Shown here: positions 20,664-30,480 of the stretch, in pieces
Layout of the letters: each line of letters begins with the position of its first letter
Numbering within the stretch: position 1 is the stretch's first letter
Origin: Chloroflexota bacterium
Lineage (GTDB): Bacteria; Chloroflexota; Dehalococcoidia; Lucifugimonadales; GCA-002723415
Length of the DNA: 64,000 nt
Direction: 5' to 3'
Assembly (NCBI GenBank): GCA_002723415.1
Contig: PBOA01000022.1
Span: 1 to 64,000 of the forward strand
Program-made: the position numbers and the translations under genes
The notes under the pieces: generated by a model
Database searches by the model: none
What the model was told of the DNA's origin: nothing
Seen by the model: only the letters and a program-made list of their open reading frames with translations

Positions 20664-21455
20664 TTAATTTGATGATTTTATATCAATTATAGGGTCGAAT
20701 CCATATTTTTCAAATGTTTTTTGACTTGATAATGATATTAAATGTTGTATAAACTGTTCGGAATGTTCAGGATGTTTTGAGTTTTTAATAATTGATGCAG
20801 GGTATAATATTTCAGAATATGAATCTGAAGGTATGATATCTAAAGGTTTTAAATCTGTAAATATAGTGTCACTAAAGTAAACTATAGCTAAATCAGAGTT
20901 TTCAGTAAGTACATAGTTTAGAGTTGAACGCACATCTGCTCCAAGGACAACCTTTTCTTTGATATTTTTCCAGAGATCTAGGTTTTTTAAAGATTCAATT
21001 GCATATTTTCCTGCAGGTGCAAAATCAGGGTTTGCAATTGCGATTCTTGATATACTATTGTCCTTAAAATCATAAATTGTTTTTATGTTTTCTAAATCTT
21101 TAGTTGTTACTACAACTAAATTATTTTTCACAATAGTTTGTTTAGGTTTATAAAGTAAATTATTGTTTTCTAATGTACTATAAGTGGAAGTTCCGGCTGA
21201 GATATATATATCTGCAGGAGCTCCATTAGAAATTTTACTTGCTAATATAGCGGAACCTCCAAAGTCAAAGATAATGTTAATATCTTTATTATAAAAATTT
21301 TTTGATATTTTAGGGAGTACATCGCTCATACTTGCTGGCGCAAAGACTAGTAATTCAATTTTTTTTGAATTATTGTTTGAACAGCTTATTGTTAGTAAAG
21401 ATAAGATTAAGATTATATTTACTAATAATAAATTTTTAATTGAATTGTTTAACAT
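20664..21455 (-). CDS. modA: Molybdate ABC transporter substrate-binding lipoprotein
   Basis: Lipobox LLTISC; VFAPASMSDVLPKI, FDFGGSAILASKISNGAPADIYISA, GADVRSTLNYVLTENSDLAIVY. Confidence 0.9.
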   Translation of the reverse strand: MLNNSIKNLLLVNIILILSLLTISCSNNNSKKIELLVFAPASMSDVLPKISKNFYNKDINIIFDFGGSAILASKISNGAPADIYISAGTSTYSTLENNNLLYKPKQTIVKNNLVVVTTKDLENIKTIYDFKDNSISRIAIANPDFAPAGKYAIESLKNLDLWKNIKEKVVLGADVRSTLNYVLTENSDLAIVYFSDTIFTDLKPLDIIPSDSYSEILYPASIIKNSKHPEHSEQFIQHLISLSSQKTFEKYGFDPIIDIKSSN

Positions 21456-21521
21456 ATTAATTTCTATTAATTATATTAGATTTGATAAATAAATATTACT
21501 ATAAAAAGCTTAGGATAAAAA

Positions 21522-21549
21522 CAATATGATATCCTTGTAAATCATATTG
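21522..21549. promoter_or_regulatory. 9-bp perfect inverted repeat flanking the nusA -35 element
   Basis: CAATATGAT (21522-21530) / ATCATATTG (21541-21549), 10-nt spacer containing TTGTAA. Confidence 0.5.
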
Positions 21550-21563
21550 CAAAATGATATAAT
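21535..21563 (+). promoter_or_regulatory. Promoter of the nusA operon
   Basis: TTGTAA (21535-21540), 17-bp spacer, TATAAT (21558-21563) with extended TG at 21555-21556. Confidence 0.65.
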
Positions 21564-21590
21564 TTTCATCATAAATTGAAAAAAGATGAT

Positions 21591-21616
21591 AAAGAGGGGG
21601 TAAGCCCCCTTTATTT
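21591..21616 (+). terminator. Terminator-like hairpin in the nusA leader (candidate attenuator)
   Basis: GGGGG (21596-21600) TAAG CCCCC (21605-21609) flanked by AAAGA/TTTA, then TTTATTTATTTAT; downstream of the promoter and upstream of nusA. Confidence 0.65.
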
Positions 21617-21657
21617 ATTTATATAAAAAATATTTTGAAATAGGAGGTTGGGAGGGA

Positions 21658-23469
21658 ATGAAGAGTGATTTTCTAGTCGCTTTGACACAATTGGCAGCTG
21701 AGAGGAATTTGCCAAGGGAGGCTGTCTTATCAGCTATTGAAGCAGGTTTGGTTTCTGCTTATAGAAAAGATATGATGGCGACAGGCCAAAATGTTTCAGT
21801 TAAACTTGACCCTGGAAGTGGTGAAATATCTGTTTATTTAGTTAAAACCGTAGTTGAATCAGTTGAAGATGCAGCTATGGAGATATCATTAGATGAAGCT
21901 AATACTATTCAGCCAGGGGTTTCAATTAATGATTCAGTAGCAACAGAAAGACTACCTAATATGGCAGGTAGAATTGCTGCTCAAACTGCAAAGCAAGTTG
22001 TTATGCAGCGATTAAGAGAAGCTGAAAGAGAGCTTATATTTAATGAATATTCACAGAGAGAAGGGGAGCTTTTTTCAGTTTCTATACAAAGAGTTGAACC
22101 TAAGCAGGTAGTTGTAGATTTAGGTAAGGCTGAAGCAGTATTGCCTATACCTGAACAAGTATTTACTGATCGTTATAGAGTTGGATTAAAACTTAGAGTA
22201 ATTTTAAGTGCTGTAAATACATTGTCTACAGGTCCAGACTTGGTAGTGTCTAGAGTTGATACTAGATTGATAAAAAGGTTGTTTGAAATTGAAGTTCCTG
22301 AAATAGCTAATGGTGCTGTTGAAATTGAATCTATTTCAAGAGAGCCAGGGTATCGTACTAAAATAGCAGTTAGAGCTGTTCAAGATAGAGTAGACCCTGT
22401 AGGTTCTTGTGTTGGTTTAAGAGGCGTACGAATACAAAATATTGTTAACGAATTGCAAGGTGAAAAAATCGATGTAATAGAATGGAGCAAAGATCCTTTG
22501 ACATTGATTACAAATGCTTTAAATCCGGCTCAAGTAGTCAATGTTTTTATGAATGAAGAATTGAAAACTGCAGTAGTTACAGTTCCTGAAAGGCAACTTT
22601 CTTTAGCTATAGGTAAAGAAGGACAAAATGTTAGGTTAGCTGCTAAGTTGACTGCATGGAATTTAGATATACGTAGTGAGTTAGATGTTGATCCTGAATT
22701 AGGAGCTCCAATAATAATTTCTTCTGATGCTTCTTTAAGTGATATTGGTTTGACTACTAGGACATTGAATTTATTAAATAATGAAGGCATAAAAACTTTA
22801 AGTGAAGTTTCCTTAATGTCTCAATCTTCTTTGACTGAAATTAAAGGCTTTGGCCTGAAATCATATCAAGAGTTATTAGCTTGTATAGATGAATATAACA
22901 AGTTAAATTCTGTTTCTAGTCCTGATAAAGTAGAAGGTCAATCTGGAACTAGTCAAGAGGATATTCCTTCAGAAATTGAGGTTCCAGAAAATGTTGAAAT
23001 TACTACTACAGAAAATGTAGCATCTCCTGATAAAGAATCTTCTGGAGTTTTGGATAAATCTGTTGATACTTTTGAAACACCTGAGGTTGAGGTTGAAAAT
23101 AAAGAACAGTCTAGTAATACTATTGACGTTAAAGAGAAAACGGATAGTTTGCCAGAAACTGCTCCAGTTAAAGAAAAACAAGAGACTGGAATAAATAAAG
23201 ATGCAATTGGAGATTTAGAAATTCAAGAGCCTATTGCTGATATTGAATCGGAAGGTAAAGAAGAAGATAATCTTACTTCAATAAGAGATTTGTCTGAAGA
23301 TATTTGGTCAGTTAAAGCGGCTGGAGGACCTAAAGATTCTGGTAAAATCAGATTTGCTGAAGATATAGAAGGTCTTAAAGGTGGTTTGATGGCTAGGCGT
23401 GGGGCAAAATCTGATGATAGAAAAGATAATAAAGGTAAAAGGAAGACAAAAAGCGGAAAGAGAAGATAA
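21658..23469 (+). CDS. nusA: Transcription termination/antitermination factor NusA with acidic then basic C-terminal tail
   Basis: N-terminal AAERNLPREAVLSAIEAGLVSAYRKD, VDPVGSCVGLRGVRIQNIVNELQGEKIDVIEW, RQLSLAIGKEGQNVRLAAKLTAWNLDI. Confidence 0.96.
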   Translation: MKSDFLVALTQLAAERNLPREAVLSAIEAGLVSAYRKDMMATGQNVSVKLDPGSGEISVYLVKTVVESVEDAAMEISLDEANTIQPGVSINDSVATERLPNMAGRIAAQTAKQVVMQRLREAERELIFNEYSQREGELFSVSIQRVEPKQVVVDLGKAEAVLPIPEQVFTDRYRVGLKLRVILSAVNTLSTGPDLVVSRVDTRLIKRLFEIEVPEIANGAVEIESISREPGYRTKIAVRAVQDRVDPVGSCVGLRGVRIQNIVNELQGEKIDVIEWSKDPLTLITNALNPAQVVNVFMNEELKTAVVTVPERQLSLAIGKEGQNVRLAAKLTAWNLDIRSELDVDPELGAPIIISSDASLSDIGLTTRTLNLLNNEGIKTLSEVSLMSQSSLTEIKGFGLKSYQELLACIDEYNKLNSVSSPDKVEGQSGTSQEDIPSEIEVPENVEITTTENVASPDKESSGVLDKSVDTFETPEVEVENKEQSSNTIDVKEKTDSLPETAPVKEKQETGINKDAIGDLEIQEPIADIESEGKEEDNLTSIRDLSEDIWSVKAAGGPKDSGKIRFAEDIEGLKGGLMARRGAKSDDRKDNKGKRKTKSGKRR

Positions 23470-23478
23470 GTTTATTTA

Positions 23479-23745
23479 TTGTATGATGTAGCGAAATATA
23501 ATAGGTCCTGTATAGTATGTAGGGTAAAAACTAACAAATATACTTTAATTAGATTTGTTAGGCAAAACGAATCAATTTTGTTAGACTTAAATATGGATAT
23601 GCAAGGTAGAGGTGCATATGTATGTAAAGAAAACAAGTGTTATTTGCAAAATGTTATTAAGAAAAAGTTATGTTATGCTTTAAAGATTAGTATAAATGAT
23701 ATTAATTGGAACAAATTATTATTAGAAGTGAACAATGTAATATGA
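23479..23745 (+). CDS. ylxR: YlxR family protein (DUF448)
   Basis: RSCIVCRVKTNKYTLIRFVR, GRGAYVCKENKC; position between nusA and infB. Confidence 0.9.
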   Translation: MYDVAKYNRSCIVCRVKTNKYTLIRFVRQNESILLDLNMDMQGRGAYVCKENKCYLQNVIKKKLCYALKISINDINWNKLLLEVNNVI

Positions 23746-23786
23746 TTTAAATTTTTATAAAAATCTGTATAGTTGGACGGGGTATT

Positions 23787-25574
23787 ATGGTTAAAGATTC
23801 TAATATTTCTGATATTTCAGAAGAGGAAGTTTCTCAAAACTCAGAGGGTATTTTAGAAATCCCATCTGAAATTACTTTGTCTGATCTTGCTAATTTAATG
23901 AATGTAAATGCAGTTGAATTGATAAAAGAATTCATGCGTAACGGTTATATGTTAGCAATAAACGATGTGATAGAATTTGATGTTGCGTTGCCAGTTGCAA
24001 AAATTTTCGGTTATAGTCTAGATCTAGCTGATAAAAGAGATTCGATGAACCTTAAATCTGCAGTTTTGTCTGAAGGTTCTGATGACGAAAAAGGTGAGAT
24101 TCGTCCCCCTATTGTTACTATATTAGGACATGTTGACCATGGTAAAACTACTCTTTTGGATAATATAAGAAACAGCAATGTTGTTGCTGGAGAAGCTGGG
24201 AATATTACTCAACATATAGGCGCGTATCAAGTTGAGTATAATGGTAGTAAAATTACCTTTTTAGACACTCCAGGCCATCAGGCTTTTTCTTCTATGAGGG
24301 CTAGAGGAGCTCATTTAACAGATATAATTATTATAGTTATTGCTGCTGATGACGGTATAATGCCTCAAACATTAGAAGCTATTGCTCATGCTAAATCTTC
24401 CAATGTTCCCATAATAGTTGCTATTAATAAAATAGATCATGCTGCTGCTGATCAAGAAAAAGTTAAAAGGCAACTGTCTGAAAATGATTTATTAATTGAA
24501 GAATGGGGTGGCGATGTAATTTGTGTAGGTATTTCTGCATTGAATGGAGATGGAATAAACGATTTGCTAGAGAATATCTTAGTAGTTGCGGAGATTTCAG
24601 ATTTAAAAACTAAAGCTTTAATTGGTTCTAAAGGAATTGTTTTAGAAGCTAAAACTGATAAAAGAAAAGGTATTTTAGCTAGTGTTATTGTTGAAAATGG
24701 TGTTTTTCAAATTGGAGATCATTTAGTTGTAGGAACAAAAAAGAATAAATTGAGAGCAATGTTTGATGATTCTGGTAAATCTATATTAGAGGCATTTCCA
24801 TCTACTCCTGTAGAAATTCTTGGTTTAAGTGCATTGCCGAATGCTGGTGATTCGATTTATGCCACTAATGATGAAAAAATAATGGAGCAAATTATCAAAG
24901 AAAATGATACTGATGATGATTCTTATAAGCTTTCTGAAATTCATTCGGGAATAGAAAGTAGTGATATTAGGTCTATTAATTTAATAATTAAAACAGATGT
25001 TCAAGGAAGTTTAGAACCAGTTCGCTCTTCTCTTGAAGGTTTAAACACAGAAGATACAAGAGTGACAATTATTCATTCGGCTAGTGGTGGAATTTCTGAA
25101 AGTGATGTGCTTTTAGCTGCTGCTTCTGATGCTATGATTCTTGGATTTAATACGCCTTTAGAACCAGGTGCATTAACTTTAGCTACTCAATCGAATGTTA
25201 AGTTAAAATCATATAATATTATTTATCAATTATTAGACGACATTACTAATATAATGAAAGGGTTAGCTGATCCTGTTTATGAAGATGTAATTGAAGGTCA
25301 TGCAACAGTTAGGGCAGTATTTGATATTGGTAAAGGAACTTCTGTTGCCGGATTTTATGTTAATGATGGTAAAATAACTAATGAATCTATAGTTCATATT
25401 TTTAGAGATCAGAAAAAATTATTTGAAGGCGATATTCATACCTTAAAGCATCTTAAAGATGATGTGAAGGAAGTTAAAACTGGTTTTGAGGGTGGTTTGA
25501 CTGTTAATGGTTTTAATGATTATATTGAAGGTGATGTTATAGAAGCACACAATACAGTTGTAGTTGAATATTAA
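23787..25574 (+). CDS. infB: Translation initiation factor IF-2 (short N-terminus)
   Basis: [43 protein letters not shown]. Confidence 0.97.
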   Translation: MVKDSNISDISEEEVSQNSEGILEIPSEITLSDLANLMNVNAVELIKEFMRNGYMLAINDVIEFDVALPVAKIFGYSLDLADKRDSMNLKSAVLSEGSDDEKGEIRPPIVTILGHVDHGKTTLLDNIRNSNVVAGEAGNITQHIGAYQVEYNGSKITFLDTPGHQAFSSMRARGAHLTDIIIIVIAADDGIMPQTLEAIAHAKSSNVPIIVAINKIDHAAADQEKVKRQLSENDLLIEEWGGDVICVGISALNGDGINDLLENILVVAEISDLKTKALIGSKGIVLEAKTDKRKGILASVIVENGVFQIGDHLVVGTKKNKLRAMFDDSGKSILEAFPSTPVEILGLSALPNAGDSIYATNDEKIMEQIIKENDTDDDSYKLSEIHSGIESSDIRSINLIIKTDVQGSLEPVRSSLEGLNTEDTRVTIIHSASGGISESDVLLAAASDAMILGFNTPLEPGALTLATQSNVKLKSYNIIYQLLDDITNIMKGLADPVYEDVIEGHATVRAVFDIGKGTSVAGFYVNDGKITNESIVHIFRDQKKLFEGDIHTLKHLKDDVKEVKTGFEGGLTVNGFNDYIEGDVIEAHNTVVVEY

Positions 25575-25591
25575 TGTGTTTTGGTTAGTAT

Positions 25592-25954
25592 ATGAATTAT
25601 CGTATGGATCGTATAAATTCTCTATTACTTCGAGAGATAGGTAAGATTATAATTGATGATATTAAGGATCCAAGGATTTCTTCTTTTATTAGTGTCCATG
25701 AAGTTAGAACTTCAAAAGATTTAAGTCTTTCTAAAGTTTATATAAGTGTTTTAGAAGATAGCAATAATAAAAATAAAACTATTAAAGCTTTAAACTCTGC
25801 TTCTGGATATATAAAAAATCTACTATTGAAAAATTTAGCAATAAAAAATATACCTAAATTAGTATTTTACCTAGATGATTCAACAGAAGATAAATCTAGG
25901 ATTTTAAATATTATTGATAATTTACCTAAACCGTTAGATGAAAATGGAATCTAA
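25592..25954 (+). CDS. rbfA: Ribosome-binding factor A
   Basis: RMDRINSLLLREIGKIIIDDIKDPRI..VSKVYISVL-type core; infB-rbfA-truB order. Confidence 0.9.
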   Translation: MNYRMDRINSLLLREIGKIIIDDIKDPRISSFISVHEVRTSKDLSLSKVYISVLEDSNNKNKTIKALNSASGYIKNLLLKNLAIKNIPKLVFYLDDSTEDKSRILNIIDNLPKPLDENGI

Positions 25955-26882
25955 ATTTTATACTTTTACGGGTATTTTAAATATAAATAAACCTATTAAT
26001 ACTTCATCTATGAATGTTGTTCGTATTGTTAAACGTTTTACTAAAGTAAAAAAAATAGGCCATGCTGGAACCTTAGATCCTTTAGCGAGCGGAGTTTTAC
26101 CCATTTGTTTAGGTCAAGCTACAAGAGTTATGGAAGATATTTTAAATACTCGAAAAACTTATCGCGTTCGTATACATTTAGGTATATCTACAAATACCTA
26201 TGATTTAGAAGGAGAAATTACAAATACTAGAAATATAAATAATATTGATAATAAGAAAATTAATAAAGGTTTATCAAGATTTATAGGTGAAATTGATCAA
26301 GTACCTCCAATGTATAGTGCTTTAAAAATAAAAGGAGAGCGACTATATAAATTGGCTCGTAAAGGGATTAATTTAAATTTAAAACCTCGAAAAGTTAATG
26401 TTTTTTCTATACGAATATTGAAATGGGAGCATCCTTTTTTAACTGTAGACATTGAATGCGGTAAAGGGTTTTATGTTAGGTCATTTGCTAATGATTTTGG
26501 AGAACTATTGGGTTGCGGAGCGCATATTAATGAATTGTCTAGAATAAGTAACGGGATATTTCACATCGAATCATCTATAGATTTAGAAAGTTTTAAAAAA
26601 AGAGTTGAAGAGGGTAATTGGTCAGATTTATTACATAAGATTGATAATGTTTTAGATTATCTGCCTAAAATAAATGTTGATAAAAAAATTGAAAAATTAA
26701 TTCATAATGGAGCTATCTTGCCAAAGGATTTATATAATATTAATGTTCCTGATAAAAGTAAATGTAGAGTTTATAATTTAGAAGGGATTTTTCTAGGTAT
26801 GATTATATTTGATAAAAATATAAATAGTTGGAAATCGTATAAAAATTTTAATTTAGGTTTTAATGTGATAAATAACCATTGA
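25938..26882 (+). CDS. truB: tRNA pseudouridine(55) synthase
   Basis: GILNINKPINTSSMNVVR, KIGHAGTLDPLASGVLPICLGQATR with catalytic Asp, VPPMYSALKIKGERLYKLARKG. Overlaps rbfA by 17 bp. Confidence 0.95.
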   Translation: MKMESKFYTFTGILNINKPINTSSMNVVRIVKRFTKVKKIGHAGTLDPLASGVLPICLGQATRVMEDILNTRKTYRVRIHLGISTNTYDLEGEITNTRNINNIDNKKINKGLSRFIGEIDQVPPMYSALKIKGERLYKLARKGINLNLKPRKVNVFSIRILKWEHPFLTVDIECGKGFYVRSFANDFGELLGCGAHINELSRISNGIFHIESSIDLESFKKRVEEGNWSDLLHKIDNVLDYLPKINVDKKIEKLIHNGAILPKDLYNINVPDKSKCRVYNLEGIFLGMIIFDKNINSWKSYKNFNLGFNVINNH

Positions 26883-26967
26883 CCAAATCATGTAAAACAG
26901 ATATGATTGTATACTAAGCAATATATAATAGCTTAATATATAAAAATATTGATTAGGAGTGATGGTA

Positions 26968-27108
26968 ATGCAAGCTTATTGTTTTAAATGCAGAACTAAA
27001 AAAGAAATATCCAATCCTGCTGCGGTTACTTTAAAAAACGGCAGACCTGCTACAAAAGGTGATTGTGGAACTTGTGGTTGTAAATTATTTAGAATAGGCA
27101 AATCTTAA
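26968..27108 (+). CDS. Small zinc-ribbon protein, DUF5679-like (46 aa; absent from the ORF track)
   Basis: MQAYCFKCRTKKEISNPAAVTLKNGRPATKGDCGTCGCKLFRIGKS; two CxxC pairs; TAGGAG RBS at about 26954-26959. Confidence 0.85.
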   Translation: MQAYCFKCRTKKEISNPAAVTLKNGRPATKGDCGTCGCKLFRIGKS

Positions 27109-27139
27109 TTTAAATTTTTATTAGTCTACAGAAATAGTT

Positions 27140-27215
27140 CAATAAAGAAATTTTAGAACTTAGTAACTATGTGCTAATAATTGTTCCGGAATTTCTTTAT
27201 TGTATTTGTTTTTTA
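27140..27215 (+). terminator. Long rod-like stem-loop between the DUF5679-like gene and rplU, U-rich 3' tail
   Basis: CAATAAAGAAATT (27140-27152) pairs perfectly with AATTTCTTTATTG (27190-27202); inner GAAC/GTTC helix; followed by TATTTGTTTTTTAT. Confidence 0.6.
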
Positions 27216-27262
27216 TATAAAAAATATATTTATAATTATCATAAAGTGATAGGGTAATATCC

Positions 27263-27622
27263 TTGGAAAATCATGCAATAATTTCTACTGGCGGAAAACA
27301 ATATATGGTCAAGACTGGCCAATCTTTTAATATCGAATCTATTGATGGAGATATTGGAGATGTAATTGAATTCTCAGACGTTTTATTTATATCTGAGGAC
27401 GGAAAATCTTCTATTGGAACACCTACTGTTAAAGGTGCTAAAGTTAAAGCCGAAATTGTTAGAAATGGTAGAGACAAAAAAATAATCGTATTTAAATATA
27501 AAAATAAAATTCGATATAGGAAGAAAAACGGGCACCGTCAAGAATTTACTGAAATTAATATCAAAGATATATTAATTGACAAACCTAAAACCACAAAAAG
27601 GAGTGTTGCAAATGGCTCATAA
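27263..27622 (+). CDS. rplU: 50S ribosomal protein L21
   Basis: [54 protein letters not shown] start. Confidence 0.96.
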   Translation: MENHAIISTGGKQYMVKTGQSFNIESIDGDIGDVIEFSDVLFISEDGKSSIGTPTVKGAKVKAEIVRNGRDKKIIVFKYKNKIRYRKKNGHRQEFTEINIKDILIDKPKTTKRSVANGS

Positions 27623-27872
27623 AAAGGGAGGAGGAAGTACTCGAAACGGGCGAGATAGTAATTCAAAAAGGTTAGGCGTTAAACGTTTTGACACGGAATT
27701 TGTTAGAGCTGGCTCAATTATTGTACGTCAAAGAGGTACTAAAATTCATCCCGGAGTTAATGTTGGTTTAGGAAAAGATCATACTTTATTTGCTATGATA
27801 GATGGTAATGTGAAATTTTCTCCATTAACATCTACTCGTAAGTCTGTTGCTATTATCCCTGCTAAAGTATAA
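27612..27872 (+). CDS. rpmA: 50S ribosomal protein L27
   Basis: [61 protein letters not shown]; start corrected from 27576 to the ATG at 27612. Confidence 0.97.
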   Translation: MAHKKGGGSTRNGRDSNSKRLGVKRFDTEFVRAGSIIVRQRGTKIHPGVNVGLGKDHTLFAMIDGNVKFSPLTSTRKSVAIIPAKV

Positions 27873-27885
27873 AAAGATTATTTAC

Positions 27886-28092
27886 ATGAAAAATGACATA
27901 CATCCTAAATATTATTCTCAAACTGTTGTGAAATGTTCCTGTGGTCATAAGTTTGTTACTGGTTCAACAAAACCTGAATTAAGTGTCGAAATATGTAATA
28001 ATTGCCATCCCTTTTTTACTGGTGAACAACGTATCGTAGATACTGAAGGTCGAGTTGATAGGATTCGCAGGCGTTTTAATTTAGAAAATTAA
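27886..28092 (+). CDS. rpmE: 50S ribosomal protein L31, zinc-binding type
   Basis: [64 protein letters not shown]; start corrected from 27847. Confidence 0.96.
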   Translation: MKNDIHPKYYSQTVVKCSCGHKFVTGSTKPELSVEICNNCHPFFTGEQRIVDTEGRVDRIRRRFNLEN

Positions 28093-28131
28093 AATAATTA
28101 TTTTAATTTAATTTTTTGGTTTTTATATTAT

Positions 28132-29013
28132 ATGAAAGATCATCATACTTATGGCGGTCAAGCTGTTATAGAAGGTGTAATGATACGTGGGAAAAAACAT
28201 GTGTCGGTAGCAGTTAGACGTCCTGATACTACAATAGCAATCAGATCTGAACCTTTATATTCTTTATTCACTGGTAAACTTAGGAATATACCTTTTATAA
28301 GAGGTTTCTTAGTATTAATCGAAATTTTAATATTAGGAATGCGTTCGTTAGCATATTCTGCTAATGTCGCTGCTGAAGCAGAAGAAGAAGAGTTAGGTAA
28401 ATTTACACTTGGAGTAATGATAACTATCTCATTACTTTTTTCAATAGTACTATTTTTCCTAACTCCAGTCTTTATTAGTAATTGGTTAGAGAGTTTTATT
28501 AAGTCTCACTTGATAGTTAACTTAATTGAGGGTTTGATAAGAGTATTTATTTTAGTCGCATACTTGTTTTTGATTGGTAGAATGAATGATATTAAGCGTG
28601 TTTTTATGTATCATGGGGCCGAACATATGGCGGTTCATGCTCGAGAAAACAATGATGAATTAAACATATTAAATTTAAAAAAATACTCTACTGCTCATCC
28701 AAGATGTGGTACAGCTTTTATATTAGTTGTTGCTGTTGTTTCTGTTTTTATTTTTGTATTTTTGGGTAGGGAACCATTTTGGTGGTTATTGCTTTCTAGA
28801 ATAATTTTTGTTCCAATTATAGCCTCAATTAGCTATGAAATAATTAGGTTTAACAATAAATTTTCAAATAACTTTTTTCTGAAATTTATAGTAGGACCTA
28901 GCTTGGCGTTGCAATCTTTAACTACGAGAGAACCCGATGATAAACAGCTTGAAATTGCTCTAGTTGCCATTAATAAAACTATTGAATTAGATAATCAAAT
29001 AAGTGATTTATAA
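28132..29013 (+). CDS. DUF1385 family membrane protein
   Basis: YGGQAVIEGVMIRGKKHVSVAVRRPD, YHGAEHMAVHARE, HPRCGTAFIL. Confidence 0.9.
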   Translation: MKDHHTYGGQAVIEGVMIRGKKHVSVAVRRPDTTIAIRSEPLYSLFTGKLRNIPFIRGFLVLIEILILGMRSLAYSANVAAEAEEEELGKFTLGVMITISLLFSIVLFFLTPVFISNWLESFIKSHLIVNLIEGLIRVFILVAYLFLIGRMNDIKRVFMYHGAEHMAVHARENNDELNILNLKKYSTAHPRCGTAFILVVAVVSVFIFVFLGREPFWWLLLSRIIFVPIIASISYEIIRFNNKFSNNFFLKFIVGPSLALQSLTTREPDDKQLEIALVAINKTIELDNQISDL

Positions 29014-29634
29014 TTATTTACTTCTCTTTTCTAGTTCGGCCCATATTTGACTAGGGTCTACATCTAAAGCAGCTGTTAATACGAGAAGGTGATATATTAG
29101 GTCTGCACTCTCATTTATAAATTCTTTTTTATCTTGTGACACTGCAGCTATAGCTGTTTCTCCAGCTTCTTCAACTACTTTTTGGCTGATTTTTTTTGGT
29201 CCATTTTTAAATAGGTTAACTGTATAGCTTTTATTTGAATTCGAGTTTTTACGGTCTTTTATTATTTGATAGAGCTTTTCTAAAATTTTTACATCAGTTT
29301 TGGCCGGTTCAAATATGAATTGTTTTTCTATTTTATTAAAAAAGCAAGTATCATTGCCGGTGTGACATCCTGGTCCAGTCGGTTCTACTGTTATTTGTAT
29401 AGCATCATAATCACAATCAATGTAAATTGATATCACATTAAAATAATTTCCAGACGTTGCTCCTTTATGCCACATTGATGATCTTGATCTACTGTAAAAC
29501 CAGACTTGTTTAGTTTCGATTGTCTTGTTGATAGAATCAGGGTTCATATATCCTAGCATTATAATATCACCATTATAGTTGTTTTTAATAATTGCAGGAA
29601 TTAAACCTTGTTTATCTAGTTTAAATGTTGTCAT
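29014..29634 (-). CDS. hisIE: Bifunctional phosphoribosyl-AMP cyclohydrolase / phosphoribosyl-ATP pyrophosphatase
   Basis: MLGYMNPDSINKTIETKQVWFYSRSRSSMWHKGATSGN, GPGCHTGNDTCFF, KKISQKVVEEAGETAIAA. Confidence 0.95.
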   Translation of the reverse strand: MTTFKLDKQGLIPAIIKNNYNGDIIMLGYMNPDSINKTIETKQVWFYSRSRSSMWHKGATSGNYFNVISIYIDCDYDAIQITVEPTGPGCHTGNDTCFFNKIEKQFIFEPAKTDVKILEKLYQIIKDRKNSNSNKSYTVNLFKNGPKKISQKVVEEAGETAIAAVSQDKKEFINESADLIYHLLVLTAALDVDPSQIWAELEKRSK

Positions 29635-29650
29635 TTACTTTCTCCTAAGG

Positions 29651-30460
29651 TTAATTAAGTCTGATAGGTATTTTAAGTTTAGACAAGTAGTTTTTTACTT
29701 CATTAATAGTAAATTGTTTATAATGGAAAATACTTGCTGCTAGTACTGCATCTGCATTGGCATATTGTAAAACATCTGACAAATGATTTAATTGACCTGC
29801 GCCTCCACTGGCTATTACTGGTATATTTACATTGTCTGTTATTGTTTTTATCAAATCTAAATCATACCCTTCTTTTTTTCCATCAGTATCCATACTGGTT
29901 ACGAGTAATTCTCCTGCCCCTAAGCTTGCAGCTTCTTTTGCCCATTTTATTGCGTCTATACCGGTTTTATTTCTACCTCCATGTGTATATACTTCCCAAT
30001 TAGAATTAATGTCAATATTTATATCTGTGGTTACTTGATTTGTTAATATTTGATCTTTGATTGTTTTTACATCTATTGCTACAACTATACATTGGGATCC
30101 AAAGAATTCTGAAGCATCAGAAATTAATCTTGGATTTATAACTGCAGACGTATTTATTGATACTTTATCAGCACCGGCTTGTAGCATTAATCGTATGTCA
30201 GACAATTTATTTATCCCTCCTCCTACAGTTAAAGGTATAAATAATTTTTCCGAAACACTTTTTACAACATCTATTATTATGGACCTTTTTTCAGTGCTTG
30301 CAGTTATATCTAAAAATACTAGTTCATCTGCTCCTTCATTGTCATAATACTCAGCAAGTTCTGTAGGGTTGCCTGCATCTTGTAAATTGAGAAAATTTAC
30401 TCCTTTAACTACTCTACCTGCATTAATGTCTAAGCATGGAATTATTCTTTTAGTTAACAT
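29651..30460 (-). CDS. hisF: Imidazole glycerol phosphate synthase subunit HisF
   Basis: [47 protein letters not shown]. Confidence 0.96.
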   Translation of the reverse strand: MLTKRIIPCLDINAGRVVKGVNFLNLQDAGNPTELAEYYDNEGADELVFLDITASTEKRSIIIDVVKSVSEKLFIPLTVGGGINKLSDIRLMLQAGADKVSINTSAVINPRLISDASEFFGSQCIVVAIDVKTIKDQILTNQVTTDINIDINSNWEVYTHGGRNKTGIDAIKWAKEAASLGAGELLVTSMDTDGKKEGYDLDLIKTITDNVNIPVIASGGAGQLNHLSDVLQYANADAVLAASIFHYKQFTINEVKNYLSKLKIPIRLN

Positions 30461-30480
30461 TGCAATTTGACTTCTTTACT

